Source: CADEDH01 sp041394285 (GTDB taxonomy: Bacteria > Actinomycetota > Acidimicrobiia > Acidimicrobiales > SZUA-35). Taken from it: DNA of 64,000 nucleotides. Position 1 is the first letter of the stretch, and each line of letters begins with the position of its first letter. The translations under genes and the position numbers were made by a program. The notes below the pieces were generated by a model, which was given only the letters and a program-made list of their open reading frames with translations, was not told the DNA's origin and searched no databases. This document shows positions 9,001-16,253 of this stretch, piece after piece. The DNA is taken from contig JAWKIL010000022.1 of the NCBI GenBank assembly GCA_041394285.1, positions 1 to 64,000 on the forward strand. Direction: 5' to 3'.

Positions 9001-10341
9001 GGCTCGGCTGGCGGTGGCGCCAGCGGATCGGGGGTCGACCGGTCGATTCGGGGGCCGATCCCGGTGGGCGGGACGCTCCGGCGGGACGGCGCCGGCCACG
9101 GGCACCGATCCACCAGTGACGGCGGGGGTCGGCTCGGGACCAGCGGCCGGCGGGACCAGGGAGGTAGCGGGAGTGACAGGAGCGGCGGGAGAGGTCCGAT
9201 TGCTGCCGGGCCCCACCGGTAGACCTTCGGCGGCCGACCGCGGCTCCGGGGCCGGGGCGCCAGAGGGGGTGCCCGGGCCCGATCGCTGCCCGCCGGCGGC
9301 TGGGCTGAGCCGCGCGACCCCGTCGAGCGGGCCCCCCATCGTGGGACCCGCTGGCCGGTCGTGTCCGGGTATCGGCCTGGCCCCCAGTTCGGCGGCGATC
9401 GGGCTGGCGGCATGAGGAGGGCCGGCGGCACCGGTCGGAGGCTGCGATTGCTCGGCTCCGCCCGCCGTCCGTTCCCGGCGGGCGACGATGGCGGCCCGGA
9501 GGGCGGCGAGGTCGGCGTCGGCCCCACCAGGATCGTCGAGGGCCGGCCGGCCGCCATCGGATCGGCCGCCATCGGATCGGCCGCCATGGGATCGGCCGCC
9601 ATGGGATCGGCCGCCATCGGATCGGCCGCCATCAGCTCTCGGATTCCGGCCACCGCTCGGCCCGGTTCGGAACCGGGCGGATCGGTCGCTGCCGGCGGGG
9701 CCCGACGACTGCCGGGGACGGGGCGCTGCGGGTGGGGCGGCAGGTGCCGTGACCCGGCCACCCCCGGCGCCCGACGACGGAGCCAGCCGGGTCGCCTCGT
9801 TCGGCGCCGGGCGGATCTCGCCCGGTCGCATCCCGCCCGCCCCAGGGGCGGTGCGGGGCCCGGCGATCGTGCGGCCCCGGCGGTGGACCGATGCCGGCAG
9901 ACCCCGTCCCACGTGCTCCGAGCCGCCGGCCGAGCCCCGACCACCGGCGGCAGCCGTGGCGGCCCGCCGCTGGTTGACCAGCCGGTCATAGGCCGGGTCG
10001 CCGGTGCGGACCCGATCGAGGGGATGGGGGTCGTCGGCCCCGCCGGGCCAGAAGTCGACCGGGGGCCGGACCGCCAACCCGTCGGTGGCCAGCCCGATCC
10101 GGGCGATGCCGGCGCGGCGGGCGGTGAAGCCCAGCCCGATGCCGGTGGCGAAACTGCGGGCCCCTCGGGCCAGGGTGCCGATCGCCGGACGACCTCCGGG
10201 GCCGACCGCAACCAGGCCGTCGGGCCCCGCCGGCTGGCCGGCGGCCAGGCCGAGCGGCAGTGGCCGCAGACCGCCCCGTTCAGCGTCGTCGTCGATCCCC
10301 GCTCCCGGCACCACCCGGTGCGTGGGCCCGCTGCTGGTCAC
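6079..10341 (-). CDS. Giant repeat-rich protein with DUF4157 (eCIS core) domain
   Basis: This 1420-aa protein is Pro/Gly/Ala/Arg-rich and mostly predicted disordered by eye. One compact domain stands out: a DUF4157-type zincin-like segment with HELVH at residues 898-902, preceded by Leu/Ala-rich sequence starting near residue 840. It also has six GGRSD/GGRSH pentapeptides (about 235-264), four 15-residue repeats containing TTGDRHPPHSNPAG (about 733-792), a PG/RQ low-complexity tract (about 1110-1140), and a C-terminal amphipathic helix (DDIDRLVEILEERLLAELER). The GTG at 10,341 overlaps the tube gene stop as GTGA. It occupies the Afp6 slot between the second tube and LysM genes. DUF4157 proteins are recurrent in eCIS loci; its function here is unknown, with scaffold, cargo carrier or effector possible. 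Confidence 0.8.
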   Translation of the reverse strand: MTSSGPTHRVVPGAGIDDDAERGGLRPLPLGLAAGQPAGPDGLVAVGPGGRPAIGTLARGARSFATGIGLGFTARRAGIARIGLATDGLAVRPPVDFWPGGADDPHPLDRVRTGDPAYDRLVNQRRAATAAAGGRGSAGGSEHVGRGLPASVHRRGRTIAGPRTAPGAGGMRPGEIRPAPNEATRLAPSSGAGGGRVTAPAAPPAAPRPRQSSGPAGSDRSARFRTGPSGGRNPRADGGRSDGGRSHGGRSHGGRSDGGRSDGGRPALDDPGGADADLAALRAAIVARRERTAGGAEQSQPPTGAAGPPHAASPIAAELGARPIPGHDRPAGPTMGGPLDGVARLSPAAGGQRSGPGTPSGAPAPEPRSAAEGLPVGPGSNRTSPAAPVTPATSLVPPAAGPEPTPAVTGGSVPVAGAVPPERPAHRDRPPNRPVDPRSAGATASRADASPPARPGAPGRDNRRDVAARPADTHRAGPATAAPTRPATNHRTGPAAAAPDPNPPSDIAPAGSRGASEPARPGAALSGGGRPSTGGDTVAGTDRRAPTSLADGGPDLVPPAAVGGDGEPSGPATATAAIDLGAAAEHGRPVPPDTDATGRSIDRRAVDRAPAAPADAGGAAPAPGSVADGLPVRFAGLVTIEATPAAGERPASDQPTSRSTRSAGQPDAPVGRRSRPDPSPPRPPHSVHPEPASPGAAGSPVRRSVAEGLPVGGTAPAVASSDHHSLAPAHALPAGATTGDRHPPHSNPTGPTPHERTTPRSNPAGPTTGDRHPPHSNPAGPTTGDRHPPHSNPAGAPARGLPVPTAADSGDGVGDRDPGPRFLAALGSGRGDRPTPLPSRFRPLARALTGGAPVRLVTGAATRRALDVVGSAAATVGRTIHLAEAPGSAQRHREILAHELVHVAHPSPLPRFFADSRPSAEERLAHDTGRRAAAGLPLATGRTSTTAPLGPGLPVAVAALASGRTPAAGGAGGPLAVSRGDGTVSAGGATTSSGPFVGAGSLALNRPPFGEVPTTARSPLGTPTTPGSNPVGAAPVAVPAHTVARGAAGPLDAGRTTFSAGSSVAAGFSVAPTIGAGLRRAAAPLESGRVIPTAGTPPDGRSGPATARSGPPPGPRQGPRPGPGPGPGPGPRQGPGPRQGRMRMPVSPGAGGRPVRTGSTSSPFAARLRRSVAPLAGPPPEAVSMGGAPSDPSATATASATATATAAGAGNGWVTGGIDGDASGPGAWTTRPAADLRHETSAFRGFRDTEPGRDANSRPRRTPGSRPIGTAGLPVGGLSNVVGPRSASGTAPATPTARRQTVRREQAPRPGTADPTPGALTIAGGGGRPPASPPAVTVSMKSGDQTGNGGTPPTAGPTGGGGDPAGSGGPGGPAGQPAADPAPTPAASAFDDIDRLVEILEERLLAELERRGARFRGGPF
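6569..6634 (-). repeat. 66-bp REP-like palindromic element, copy A (inside giant CIS gene)
   Basis: Read on the minus strand it begins gcgtcacgaaacctccgcg and ends gacgcgaattcccg. It contains an inverted repeat pairing gtcacgaaacc with ggtttcgcgac (one mismatch). It aligns over its whole length, roughly three quarters identical by hand, with 58,733-58,798. It is read in frame by the giant gene, adding about residues 1236-1258. Confidence 0.65.
6923..7014. repeat. Hexamer repeat tract in giant CIS gene
   Basis: The plus strand shows about fifteen degenerate copies of GGGCCT/GGGCGT. On the coding strand these give an alternating Pro-Gly and Arg-Gln tract of the giant DUF4157 protein. The unit length is a multiple of three, so copy-number change would keep the frame. 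Confidence 0.8.
7966..8145. repeat. Four tandem 45-bp repeats in giant CIS gene
   Basis: Units begin at 7966, 8011, 8056 and 8101, each opening gttgctgtgcggcgggtggc or a variant; the third is the most diverged. They encode a 15-residue repeat (GPTTGDRHPPHSNPA). The exact period and coding frame exclude a CRISPR array. Confidence 0.9.
9549..9636. repeat. Six tandem 15-bp repeats in giant CIS gene
   Basis: Units of ggccgccatcggatc or ggccgccatgggatc start at 9549, 9564, 9579, 9594, 9609 and 9624 (the last partial). They encode the pentapeptide GGRSD or GGRSH near the N-terminal quarter of the giant protein. Confidence 0.92.
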
Positions 10342-10802
10342 GGCTTGCGGGCCACGAAGCCGTGGTGGGCGATCTCCAACTCCTCCATCGCCATGTCGCT
10401 GGAGGCGACGGCGAACTCGGGGCCCTTCCACCGCACGGGAAACGCCCCGTCGACCTCCCAGGAGCGGAGCCGGGTGCCGGCGGTCGACATCAGCGTGACC
10501 GCCGCTGTCGACCGCGTGACCTTGTTGCCGGCCCCGGCGAACCCGTCGCCGCTCGACCGGCCCAGCCACTGGAGGAGGTTGTCGGTCTGGGTCAGTCCCC
10601 GCCGCAACACCAGGTTGGGCCAGGTCATGCGGCTCGGCAGCTTGTGCACGAACCCGTTCTGGCCCCCTTCGGCCACGGTCTCCACCCCCACCTCGACCTG
10701 GAGGCCGGACACTTCGGTGAAGCGTCCGATCTCCAGGCCGTCGACCTCCACCAGGAAGGTGGCGGCGTAGACGCCTTCGTCTTCGAAGTTGTCGTCAGCC
10801 AC
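10338..10802 (-). CDS. CIS inner tube protein 2 (Afp5-like, gp19 family)
   Basis: This 154-aa protein belongs to the phage tail tube/gp19 family. FLVEVDGLEIGRFTEVSGLQ (residues 16-35) is the family's opening beta hairpin and LPSRMTWPNLVLRRGLTQTD the conserved middle; it ends with a helix and strand (MAMEELEIAHHGF). A second tube paralogue near the baseplate is typical of Afp/PVC-like systems, where it adapts the tube to the LysM and hub proteins. The GTG at 10,802 overlaps the DUF6760-like stop by 8 bp, and its own stop overlaps the giant gene start. Confidence 0.93.
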   Translation of the reverse strand: MADDNFEDEGVYAATFLVEVDGLEIGRFTEVSGLQVEVGVETVAEGGQNGFVHKLPSRMTWPNLVLRRGLTQTDNLLQWLGRSSGDGFAGAGNKVTRSTAAVTLMSTAGTRLRSWEVDGAFPVRWKGPEFAVASSDMAMEELEIAHHGFVARKP

Positions 10803-10965
10803 GCTGGTTCAGTCCTTCCCAGGCCCGCTCGTTGAGCGACGCCACCATCCGCACCAGTCGGGTGCGGTCGGCGTGCTCCAGGTCGAGCAGGGTGTCGAGA
10901 TCCCAATGGAGGTGGTAGGCGAGATAGGCGATCTCGTCCCACAGGGCGTCCTGCGGGTAGCGCAT
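10795..10965 (-). CDS. Small CIS protein, DUF6760-like
   Basis: This 56-aa protein (starting MRYPQDALWDEIAYLAYHLH) resembles the short DUF6760 proteins found in actinobacterial and other CIS clusters between the tail-assembly and second tube genes. It is helical and acidic, with a conserved aromatic pattern (YLAYHLHWDLDTLLDLEHAD). ATG overlaps the tail-assembly stop as ATGA, so it is translationally coupled. A chaperone-like role in tube assembly is plausible from position but not shown. The domain name is recalled, not searched. Confidence 0.7.
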   Translation of the reverse strand: MRYPQDALWDEIAYLAYHLHWDLDTLLDLEHADRTRLVRMVASLNERAWEGLNQRG

Positions 10966-11504
10966 CACGCCCCCGTGGTTGCTTTCACCTCCTCGATGAC
11001 CGCCCGCCGGCCCCGAGGAGTGGCAGCCGCCGCCCCCGACCACAGCTCATCGTCGACGGCGTCACCGTGGCCGGTGTCGAAGCCGTCGGGATCGAGGCAG
11101 AGGTCGGGATCGGTGGTGGCCGGCTCCGCCGGAAGGTCGACCACGGGCTGATCGTCGTACGACTGCTGCGACGCCGCACTGCGCCGCAGCAGGTCCAGGT
11201 CGGCGGGATCGCCGAAGTTGATGATCCCGTAGAAGTCCTGGAGGAAGGCCAGGTCGGCCGTGAACAACCCTTCGATGATGTTCGGGGTGACCTGGGAGAT
11301 CGTTCCGAGCTCGCCGATCACCCGGGACAGCACGATCACGGTGAGGAAGGGATCGTCGGCCCCCGAGACCCGGGGGTCCCGCAGGGGCTCGATCTCGTCG
11401 CGCGCCGTGGCCAGCCGCATCGTCCCGCGACGGTGCAGCGTGCCCTGCTTGTCCACGTAGCCCTTGGGCAGGGTGAAGGCGAACTCGGTCTGCAGCGCTC
11501 CCAT
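10965..11504 (-). CDS. Phage tail assembly-like protein of the CIS
   Basis: This 179-aa protein has an N-terminal domain (TEFAFTLPKGYVDKQGTLHR, then MRLATARDEIEPLRDPRV) shared by proteins annotated as phage tail assembly proteins in CIS loci, and a low-complexity acidic C-terminal third. The segment LTVIVLSRVIGELGTISQVT followed by IIEGLFTADLAFLQDFY looks like the hydrophobic core of phage tail assembly chaperones. It starts 6 bp after the tube gene stop and overlaps the 56-aa gene by ATGA. A role guiding tube or tape-measure assembly is inferred. Confidence 0.75.
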   Translation of the reverse strand: MGALQTEFAFTLPKGYVDKQGTLHRRGTMRLATARDEIEPLRDPRVSGADDPFLTVIVLSRVIGELGTISQVTPNIIEGLFTADLAFLQDFYGIINFGDPADLDLLRRSAASQQSYDDQPVVDLPAEPATTDPDLCLDPDGFDTGHGDAVDDELWSGAAAATPRGRRAVIEEVKATTGA

Positions 11505-11510
11505 GGCGGG

Positions 11511-11945
11511 CTACGCCCGGGCCAGGAGCTCGTGGGCGATCGTGAGCTCTTCGATCATCACGTCGTCGGTGCCGGCGTCGAGGTCGGAGGCCGACCACTT
11601 GGCCGGCCAGCCGTTCTCGAAGTTCCACCGGTCCACCTCGGAGCCGGCGGCGTCGTAGATGACGATGGAGCCGTTCTGGCGCTCCACCGAGCCGTCGAGC
11701 ACCTTCTTGTGCCAGTCGGTGATCGCCTTGTTGGCGCTCAGGCCCCGCTTCAGCACGATGTCCTCGTACTTGGTGCGGCCGGGTCGCTTGCGGATGATCG
11801 GCTTGCCCGACGACGCATCCTGGTACTCCACCACCTCGGTGGTGACGGTGAGGCCGGTGCAGGCGGTGAAGCGGGCCATCTCCACGCCGTCGAGCTCGAG
11901 GGCGAATTGTGAGCCGAGATGTTCGATGTCGTGTTCGGTTGCCAT
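11511..11945 (-). CDS. CIS inner tube protein 1 (Afp1-like, gp19 family)
   Basis: This 144-aa protein is a tail tube subunit: QFALELDGVEMARFTACTGL at residues 13-32, a basic KRPGRTKYEDIVLKRGLSAN loop, and a closing EELTIAHEL strand. It is probably the main tube protein, lying directly after the sheath gene as in Afp, PVC and Streptomyces CIS. Start ATG has AGGAG eight bases upstream. It shares the family fold with the 10,338-10,802 product but differs in the loop that faces the sheath. Confidence 0.94.
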   Translation of the reverse strand: MATEHDIEHLGSQFALELDGVEMARFTACTGLTVTTEVVEYQDASSGKPIIRKRPGRTKYEDIVLKRGLSANKAITDWHKKVLDGSVERQNGSIVIYDAAGSEVDRWNFENGWPAKWSASDLDAGTDDVMIEELTIAHELLARA

Positions 11946-11988
11946 GGTGGGTTCTCCTGTGATCGGTGCCTACTGATGGGCCGCCGGC

Positions 11989-13578
11989 TCAGGCGGCCGA
12001 GTCCTTGAACTGGCTGATGCGGAAGATGACGAACTCGGCCGGCTTCACCGGCGCGATGCCCACCTCGACCACGAGCTTGCCCTGGTCGATCGACTCCGGC
12101 GGGTTGGTCTCCTCGTCGCACTTCACGTAGAAGGCCTGTTCGGCGGTGGCGCCGAACAGGGCACCGTCGCGCCACAGGCCCCGGAGGAAGGCGTTGAGGG
12201 TGCGCTTCACGCCCTGCCACAGCTTCTGGTCGTTGGGCTCGAACACCACCCACTGGGTGCCGTCCATGATCGTCTGCTCCACCATGTTGAACAGGCGGCG
12301 GACGTTGATGTACGTCCAGTCGGTGTCGGACGACAGCGTGCGGGCGCCCCACACCCGGATGCCCCGGGTGCCGAAGGGGCGGATGCAGTTGATCCCCACC
12401 GGGTTCAGCAGGCCCTGCTCGGTCTTGGTGATGGGCAGCTCGACGTCGAGCGCACCCCGGACCACGTCGTTGGCCGGCGCCTTCCACACGCCGCGGGTGT
12501 CGTCGGTGCGGGCCCACAGTCCGGCCATGTGGCCGCAGGGGGGCACGAAGATCTCGGTGTCGCCGTTCGTCGGCACCGGGTTCTCCACCTTGATCCACGG
12601 GTAGTACATGGCGGCGAAGGGCGAGTCGTACATCGCCACCTGCTCCCGCCATTCCTTGATCTGCTGCACGCTCATCCCGGGAGGGGCGTCGAGCACGGCC
12701 ATGCGGTTGGCCTGGCCCTCGCAGTGGCTGATCAGGGCGGTCTGGACCGACTTCCACATCTTCAGGTCCACCGAGCCGTCCTCCTGGCGGGCGGCGGTGA
12801 CCAGGTCGGGGACCATCACCATGGTGACGTCGTCGGCGATGACGAGGCCGTTGATGCCGGTGCGGGCGGTCTCCGAGCCGGTGAAGTTGCGGCCGGCCAC
12901 GGGCACCAGCACGGGATCGGCCGGCTTGATCGGGTAGGCGCCGGGCTTGAGGGCGGCGGCGGCCAGGTCGATCACGGCGGGGTCGAGCTCCACCTTCTGG
13001 GCCACCTTCACCCGGGCGGAGCCGGCGTTGACCACGGTCTCGATGTTGGTGTCGCCCTTCAACAGGCTGAGCCCGGGGAACGTCTCCACCGGCTGGCCCT
13101 CCTCGATCACCGTGACGGTGAACGTGGGGGCGGCGTCGTCGCCCCCTTCGGCGTCGGCCGCCGGCTCCTCGGCCTCGACCGAGATCACCACGTCGGCGTT
13201 GGGCACCACGGTGGTGACCTCGAGCAGCTCGCCCAGCGAGCGGTCGGGGCCGGCCAGCGACAGTACGCCCGACTCGAGCGCCGGGGTGGTGTGGGGGATG
13301 CGCACGATGTAGCAGGCGCCGCCGCCGTTGTTGAACCACCCGTACACCGAGTGGGGCAGCATGGCGCCGGGCACGAACCCGCCGTACAGCTTCTCGTACT
13401 GGCCCCAGTTGGTGACGAGGCGGGGGCGGAGGCCCTCGGGGTCGGCGGGATCGTCGGTCGGCGCCTGGGCGGTGAAGCCCACGAAGGCGGCGATGGCGGT
13501 TGACTTGGCGGTCAGCGTGGCGGACCCCGACGGGACCTCCTCCACGTAGACCCCGGGGGTTAGATAGGTTGCGGCCAC
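11989..13578 (-). CDS. CIS contractile sheath protein
   Basis: This 529-aa protein is the sheath subunit. The N-terminus (ATYLTPGVYVEEVPSG) is the diagnostic sheath start that donates a strand to neighbouring subunits. VGFTAQAP and the C-terminal IAPVKPAEFVIFRISQF are likewise standard. A surface domain of about residues 90-250 rich in Glu/Asp is inserted. The GTG at 13,578 is preferred over the upstream ATG at 13,620 because AGGAG sits seven bases before it and homology begins there. Only one sheath gene is present, as in streptomycete CIS, against three in Afp. Confidence 0.95.
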   Translation of the reverse strand: MAATYLTPGVYVEEVPSGSATLTAKSTAIAAFVGFTAQAPTDDPADPEGLRPRLVTNWGQYEKLYGGFVPGAMLPHSVYGWFNNGGGACYIVRIPHTTPALESGVLSLAGPDRSLGELLEVTTVVPNADVVISVEAEEPAADAEGGDDAAPTFTVTVIEEGQPVETFPGLSLLKGDTNIETVVNAGSARVKVAQKVELDPAVIDLAAAALKPGAYPIKPADPVLVPVAGRNFTGSETARTGINGLVIADDVTMVMVPDLVTAARQEDGSVDLKMWKSVQTALISHCEGQANRMAVLDAPPGMSVQQIKEWREQVAMYDSPFAAMYYPWIKVENPVPTNGDTEIFVPPCGHMAGLWARTDDTRGVWKAPANDVVRGALDVELPITKTEQGLLNPVGINCIRPFGTRGIRVWGARTLSSDTDWTYINVRRLFNMVEQTIMDGTQWVVFEPNDQKLWQGVKRTLNAFLRGLWRDGALFGATAEQAFYVKCDEETNPPESIDQGKLVVEVGIAPVKPAEFVIFRISQFKDSAA

Positions 13579-13686
13579 CAGTACTCCTGTGTCGGTGAAG
13601 CAGGGATGTCTCCCGGTCAATCGGCTCGACCCGCGGGGCGTTGAGCGGTCGGGCCGATCAGGGGATCCTGCTCACGGCACCCCTGC

Positions 13687-14076
13687 TCACGGAACCATCG
13701 CCGAGGTCTGTCCCGGGTTGGTGATGGTGATCACGCCGCCGAAGGCGCAGTTGCACATCGAGGCGTTGGTCAGCGCCGGCATGTTGGCCACCAGCACGGT
13801 GGGGGAGCCGGGGGTCCAGGGGGCGGCCGTCACCGGTGTGCAGGGCATGGGGGTGAGCACGCCGAGGGCGGCGGCGGTGGCGGCGGCCACCGCCGGGTTC
13901 GACATCGAGGTGCACATGCCGAACGGGGGGATGTTCACCATCGGCAGGTTGTCCATGATGTTGGCCGCCGGTTTGCTCTCGGCCATCGTCTTGGACTTGG
14001 GCAGCACCACCAGGCTGGAGGGGGCCATGCCGAAGCTGCAGGTGAGGTTGGCGCCGAGGGTGACCATGAGGCCCAT
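13687..14076 (-). CDS. DUF4280 PAAR-like spike-tip protein
   Basis: This 129-aa protein matches the DUF4280 pattern of PAAR-like tips: LGANLTCSFG near the N-terminus, NIPPFGMC in the middle, TPMPCTPVTAAPWTPGSPTV, then ALTNASMCNCAFGGVITITN and a final GQ. These Cys positions suit metal binding at the spike tip (Afp10 equivalent). It is the first gene of the minus-strand CIS operon, 108 bp before the sheath start. ATG at 14,076 fits the family length; an upstream in-frame extension lacks support. Confidence 0.88.
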   Translation of the reverse strand: MGLMVTLGANLTCSFGMAPSSLVVLPKSKTMAESKPAANIMDNLPMVNIPPFGMCTSMSNPAVAAATAAALGVLTPMPCTPVTAAPWTPGSPTVLVANMPALTNASMCNCAFGGVITITNPGQTSAMVP

Positions 14077-14147
14077 GACGAGGCTCGCTTTCTTGCACTG
14101 GTGGCGGGTCGGGCTTGCGGCGGCCGGGCGGCGGCCGATCGGTGGAT
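14077..14147. promoter_or_regulatory. Divergent intergenic region of the CIS locus
   Basis: This 71-bp gap separates the leftward CIS structural operon from the rightward AAA+ ATPase gene, so promoters for both should lie here or inside the gene starts. The sequence is GC-rich and shows no convincing -10 or -35 on either strand and no clear operator. Confidence 0.4.
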
Positions 14148-16226
14148 ATGCCCATCGGTTCCCGCTCCGCCGGCACAAGCACTCGCCGTGCTCCGGCGGC
14201 CAAGGCCGCCTCCGACGCTGCCCTGTTCCCGGCTCAGCCGGTCGGGGCCTGGCGCCGGCTGGCCGAGCTGCTGTTGCAGCGCGAGGTCCTGGCCGCCCGG
14301 GTTCGGCGGGGTGGTCCGGTGGCCCTGGCGGCCGAGCCGGCCCGGGGCCCCGAGGTCGACCGTCTGGTGGAGAGCCTCCTCCTCGACGGCACCGGCGGTT
14401 CCCTCGACGACACCCTGGCCGCCCGGCGCCGGCGTCTGGACGAGGTGGACGCCGGATTCGCCGACCCCGTTGCGTCGGCCCGGCGGGCTCTCGACGACGA
14501 GCTGTCCGGTGACGGCGTGTTCGCCATCCTGGCGGCCAATGCCGGCCTCGACCGGAAAGCGGCCGAGATGCTGGGTCTCCTGGTGGCGGTGGAGCTCGAC
14601 CTGTCCCTCCAGCGCCTGGCGGCCTGGCTCCATGACGGCGCGCCGTCCCGCCGCCTCACGCTCGGTCTGCTCACCCGCCTGACCGGCAGCCCCCCGGCGA
14701 CGGGTGCCGGGGACGACGGCACCGGGCTGGCGGCGGTGGCGCCCGAGGGCGCGCTGGTCCGGGCCGGCTACGTCACCGTCGACGACGACGGCCCGTGGGC
14801 CGATCGCACGGTGGCGGTGGAACCGGCCGTCATCTGGGCCCTGCTGGGCGACCGGTCACGCGACCCCGACCTACCGGCCGAGCTCGACATCCACCTCGCG
14901 GCCGAACCCGGGGATCGGCGGCTCCGGCTGGTGGCCGTGCACGGCGGTGACCGGTGGCGACGGCGCCAGACCGGAGCCGACGCCGCCGGAGCCACCCGCT
15001 ATCTGGTGGCGGCGGCGCCCGCCACCGAGCGGGCCTGGCGGGCTCTGGTGCGCGAGGCCACGATCCGGGGGTGCGGGGTGGTGCTGGAGGTGGACCGGCC
15101 GGGCGACGCCGGCACGGCCTGGGGCGGCGCCCTCGGCCCCGAGGCCCGGCGCTGGCTGGAGCGGGCCAGCCATGTGGTGTGGGTGCTGTCGTCGACGGCC
15201 CAACTCCCGCTGGACAGCCTGCCCCGGCGGCCGTGGCGCGAGCTGGAGGCGTCCGACGAGCCGGCCGGGCCCGACGAGTGGGCCGAGCTGTTGCCGGGGG
15301 CCGAGGTGGGACGCCATCCCCTCTCGGCCGACCAGATCCGCCAGGTGTCCAGGGCCTACGGCGCAGTGGGGGGTGACCTCGACGCCGCCGTGCGCCGCCT
15401 GGCCAGCGGGGCCATCGACCGGCTGGCCCGCCGGGTCCGCCCCCGACGCACCTGGGACGACCTGGTTCTCCCGGCCGGCCGGCGGGCCGAGCTGGCCGAG
15501 GTGGTGTCCCGTTACCGCCACCGGGCCCTGGTCCACGGCACCTGGGGCTACCGGCTGGGCCAGGCCAACGGCGTGGTGGCGTTGTTCCACGGGCCGTCGG
15601 GCACCGGCAAGACCCTGTCGGCCGAGATCATCGCCCACGATCTGGGGCTCGACCTGTTCACGATCGACCTGTCGGCCATGGTGTCGAAGTACATCGGGGA
15701 GACCGAGAAGAACCTGGAGGAGGTCTTCGACGCGGCGTCGGCGGCCAACGTGGTGCTCCTGTTCGACGAGGCCGACAGCCTGTTCGGCAAGCGGTCGGAG
15801 GTCAACGAGGCCAAGGACCGCTACGCCAACATCGAGGTGTCGTACCTGCTGCAGCGGATCGAGCGCTACGAGGGGATCGCCATCCTCACCACCAACCTGC
15901 TGAAGAACATCGACCAGGCGTTCCTGCGCCGGATCGACGTGCTGGCCGAGTTCGCCCTGCCCGAGCCCGACGAGCGCCTCGCCCTGTGGCGCCTGGGTTT
16001 CCCCCCCACCGCCCCGCTGGGAGCCGACGTGGACCTGGAGGCGCTGGCCGACCGGTTCAAGCTGGCCGGCGGCAACATCCACTCGGTGTGCCTCACCGCC
16101 GCCTTCCTCGCCGCCGAGGCCGGCGGTGTCATCACCATGACCGAGGTGGTGGAGGGTCTGAAGCGGGAGTACGCCAAGCTGGGCCGCCTCCGCACCACCG
16201 AGGAGTTCGGCCCCTGGCTCAGTTGA
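14148..16226 (+). CDS. CIS AAA+ ATPase (Afp15-like)
   Basis: This 692-aa protein has a long N-terminal winged-helix and alpha-helical region (about residues 1-440) and one C-terminal AAA+ domain with Walker A GPSGTGKT (482-489), Walker B VVLLFDEAD (about 535-543), sensor residues in ILTTNLLKNIDQAFLRRIDV and an arginine finger region. Afp15-type ATPases are near-universal in eCIS and are thought to remodel or assemble the particle or cargo. The ATG at 14,148 follows GGTGGA closely; TTG 14,115 and GTG 14,142 are alternative starts. Confidence 0.92.
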   Translation: MPIGSRSAGTSTRRAPAAKAASDAALFPAQPVGAWRRLAELLLQREVLAARVRRGGPVALAAEPARGPEVDRLVESLLLDGTGGSLDDTLAARRRRLDEVDAGFADPVASARRALDDELSGDGVFAILAANAGLDRKAAEMLGLLVAVELDLSLQRLAAWLHDGAPSRRLTLGLLTRLTGSPPATGAGDDGTGLAAVAPEGALVRAGYVTVDDDGPWADRTVAVEPAVIWALLGDRSRDPDLPAELDIHLAAEPGDRRLRLVAVHGGDRWRRRQTGADAAGATRYLVAAAPATERAWRALVREATIRGCGVVLEVDRPGDAGTAWGGALGPEARRWLERASHVVWVLSSTAQLPLDSLPRRPWRELEASDEPAGPDEWAELLPGAEVGRHPLSADQIRQVSRAYGAVGGDLDAAVRRLASGAIDRLARRVRPRRTWDDLVLPAGRRAELAEVVSRYRHRALVHGTWGYRLGQANGVVALFHGPSGTGKTLSAEIIAHDLGLDLFTIDLSAMVSKYIGETEKNLEEVFDAASAANVVLLFDEADSLFGKRSEVNEAKDRYANIEVSYLLQRIERYEGIAILTTNLLKNIDQAFLRRIDVLAEFALPEPDERLALWRLGFPPTAPLGADVDLEALADRFKLAGGNIHSVCLTAAFLAAEAGGVITMTEVVEGLKREYAKLGRLRTTEEFGPWLS

Positions 16227-16253
16227 GCCCGGGGCTGCCGATCACCTCGCTGC

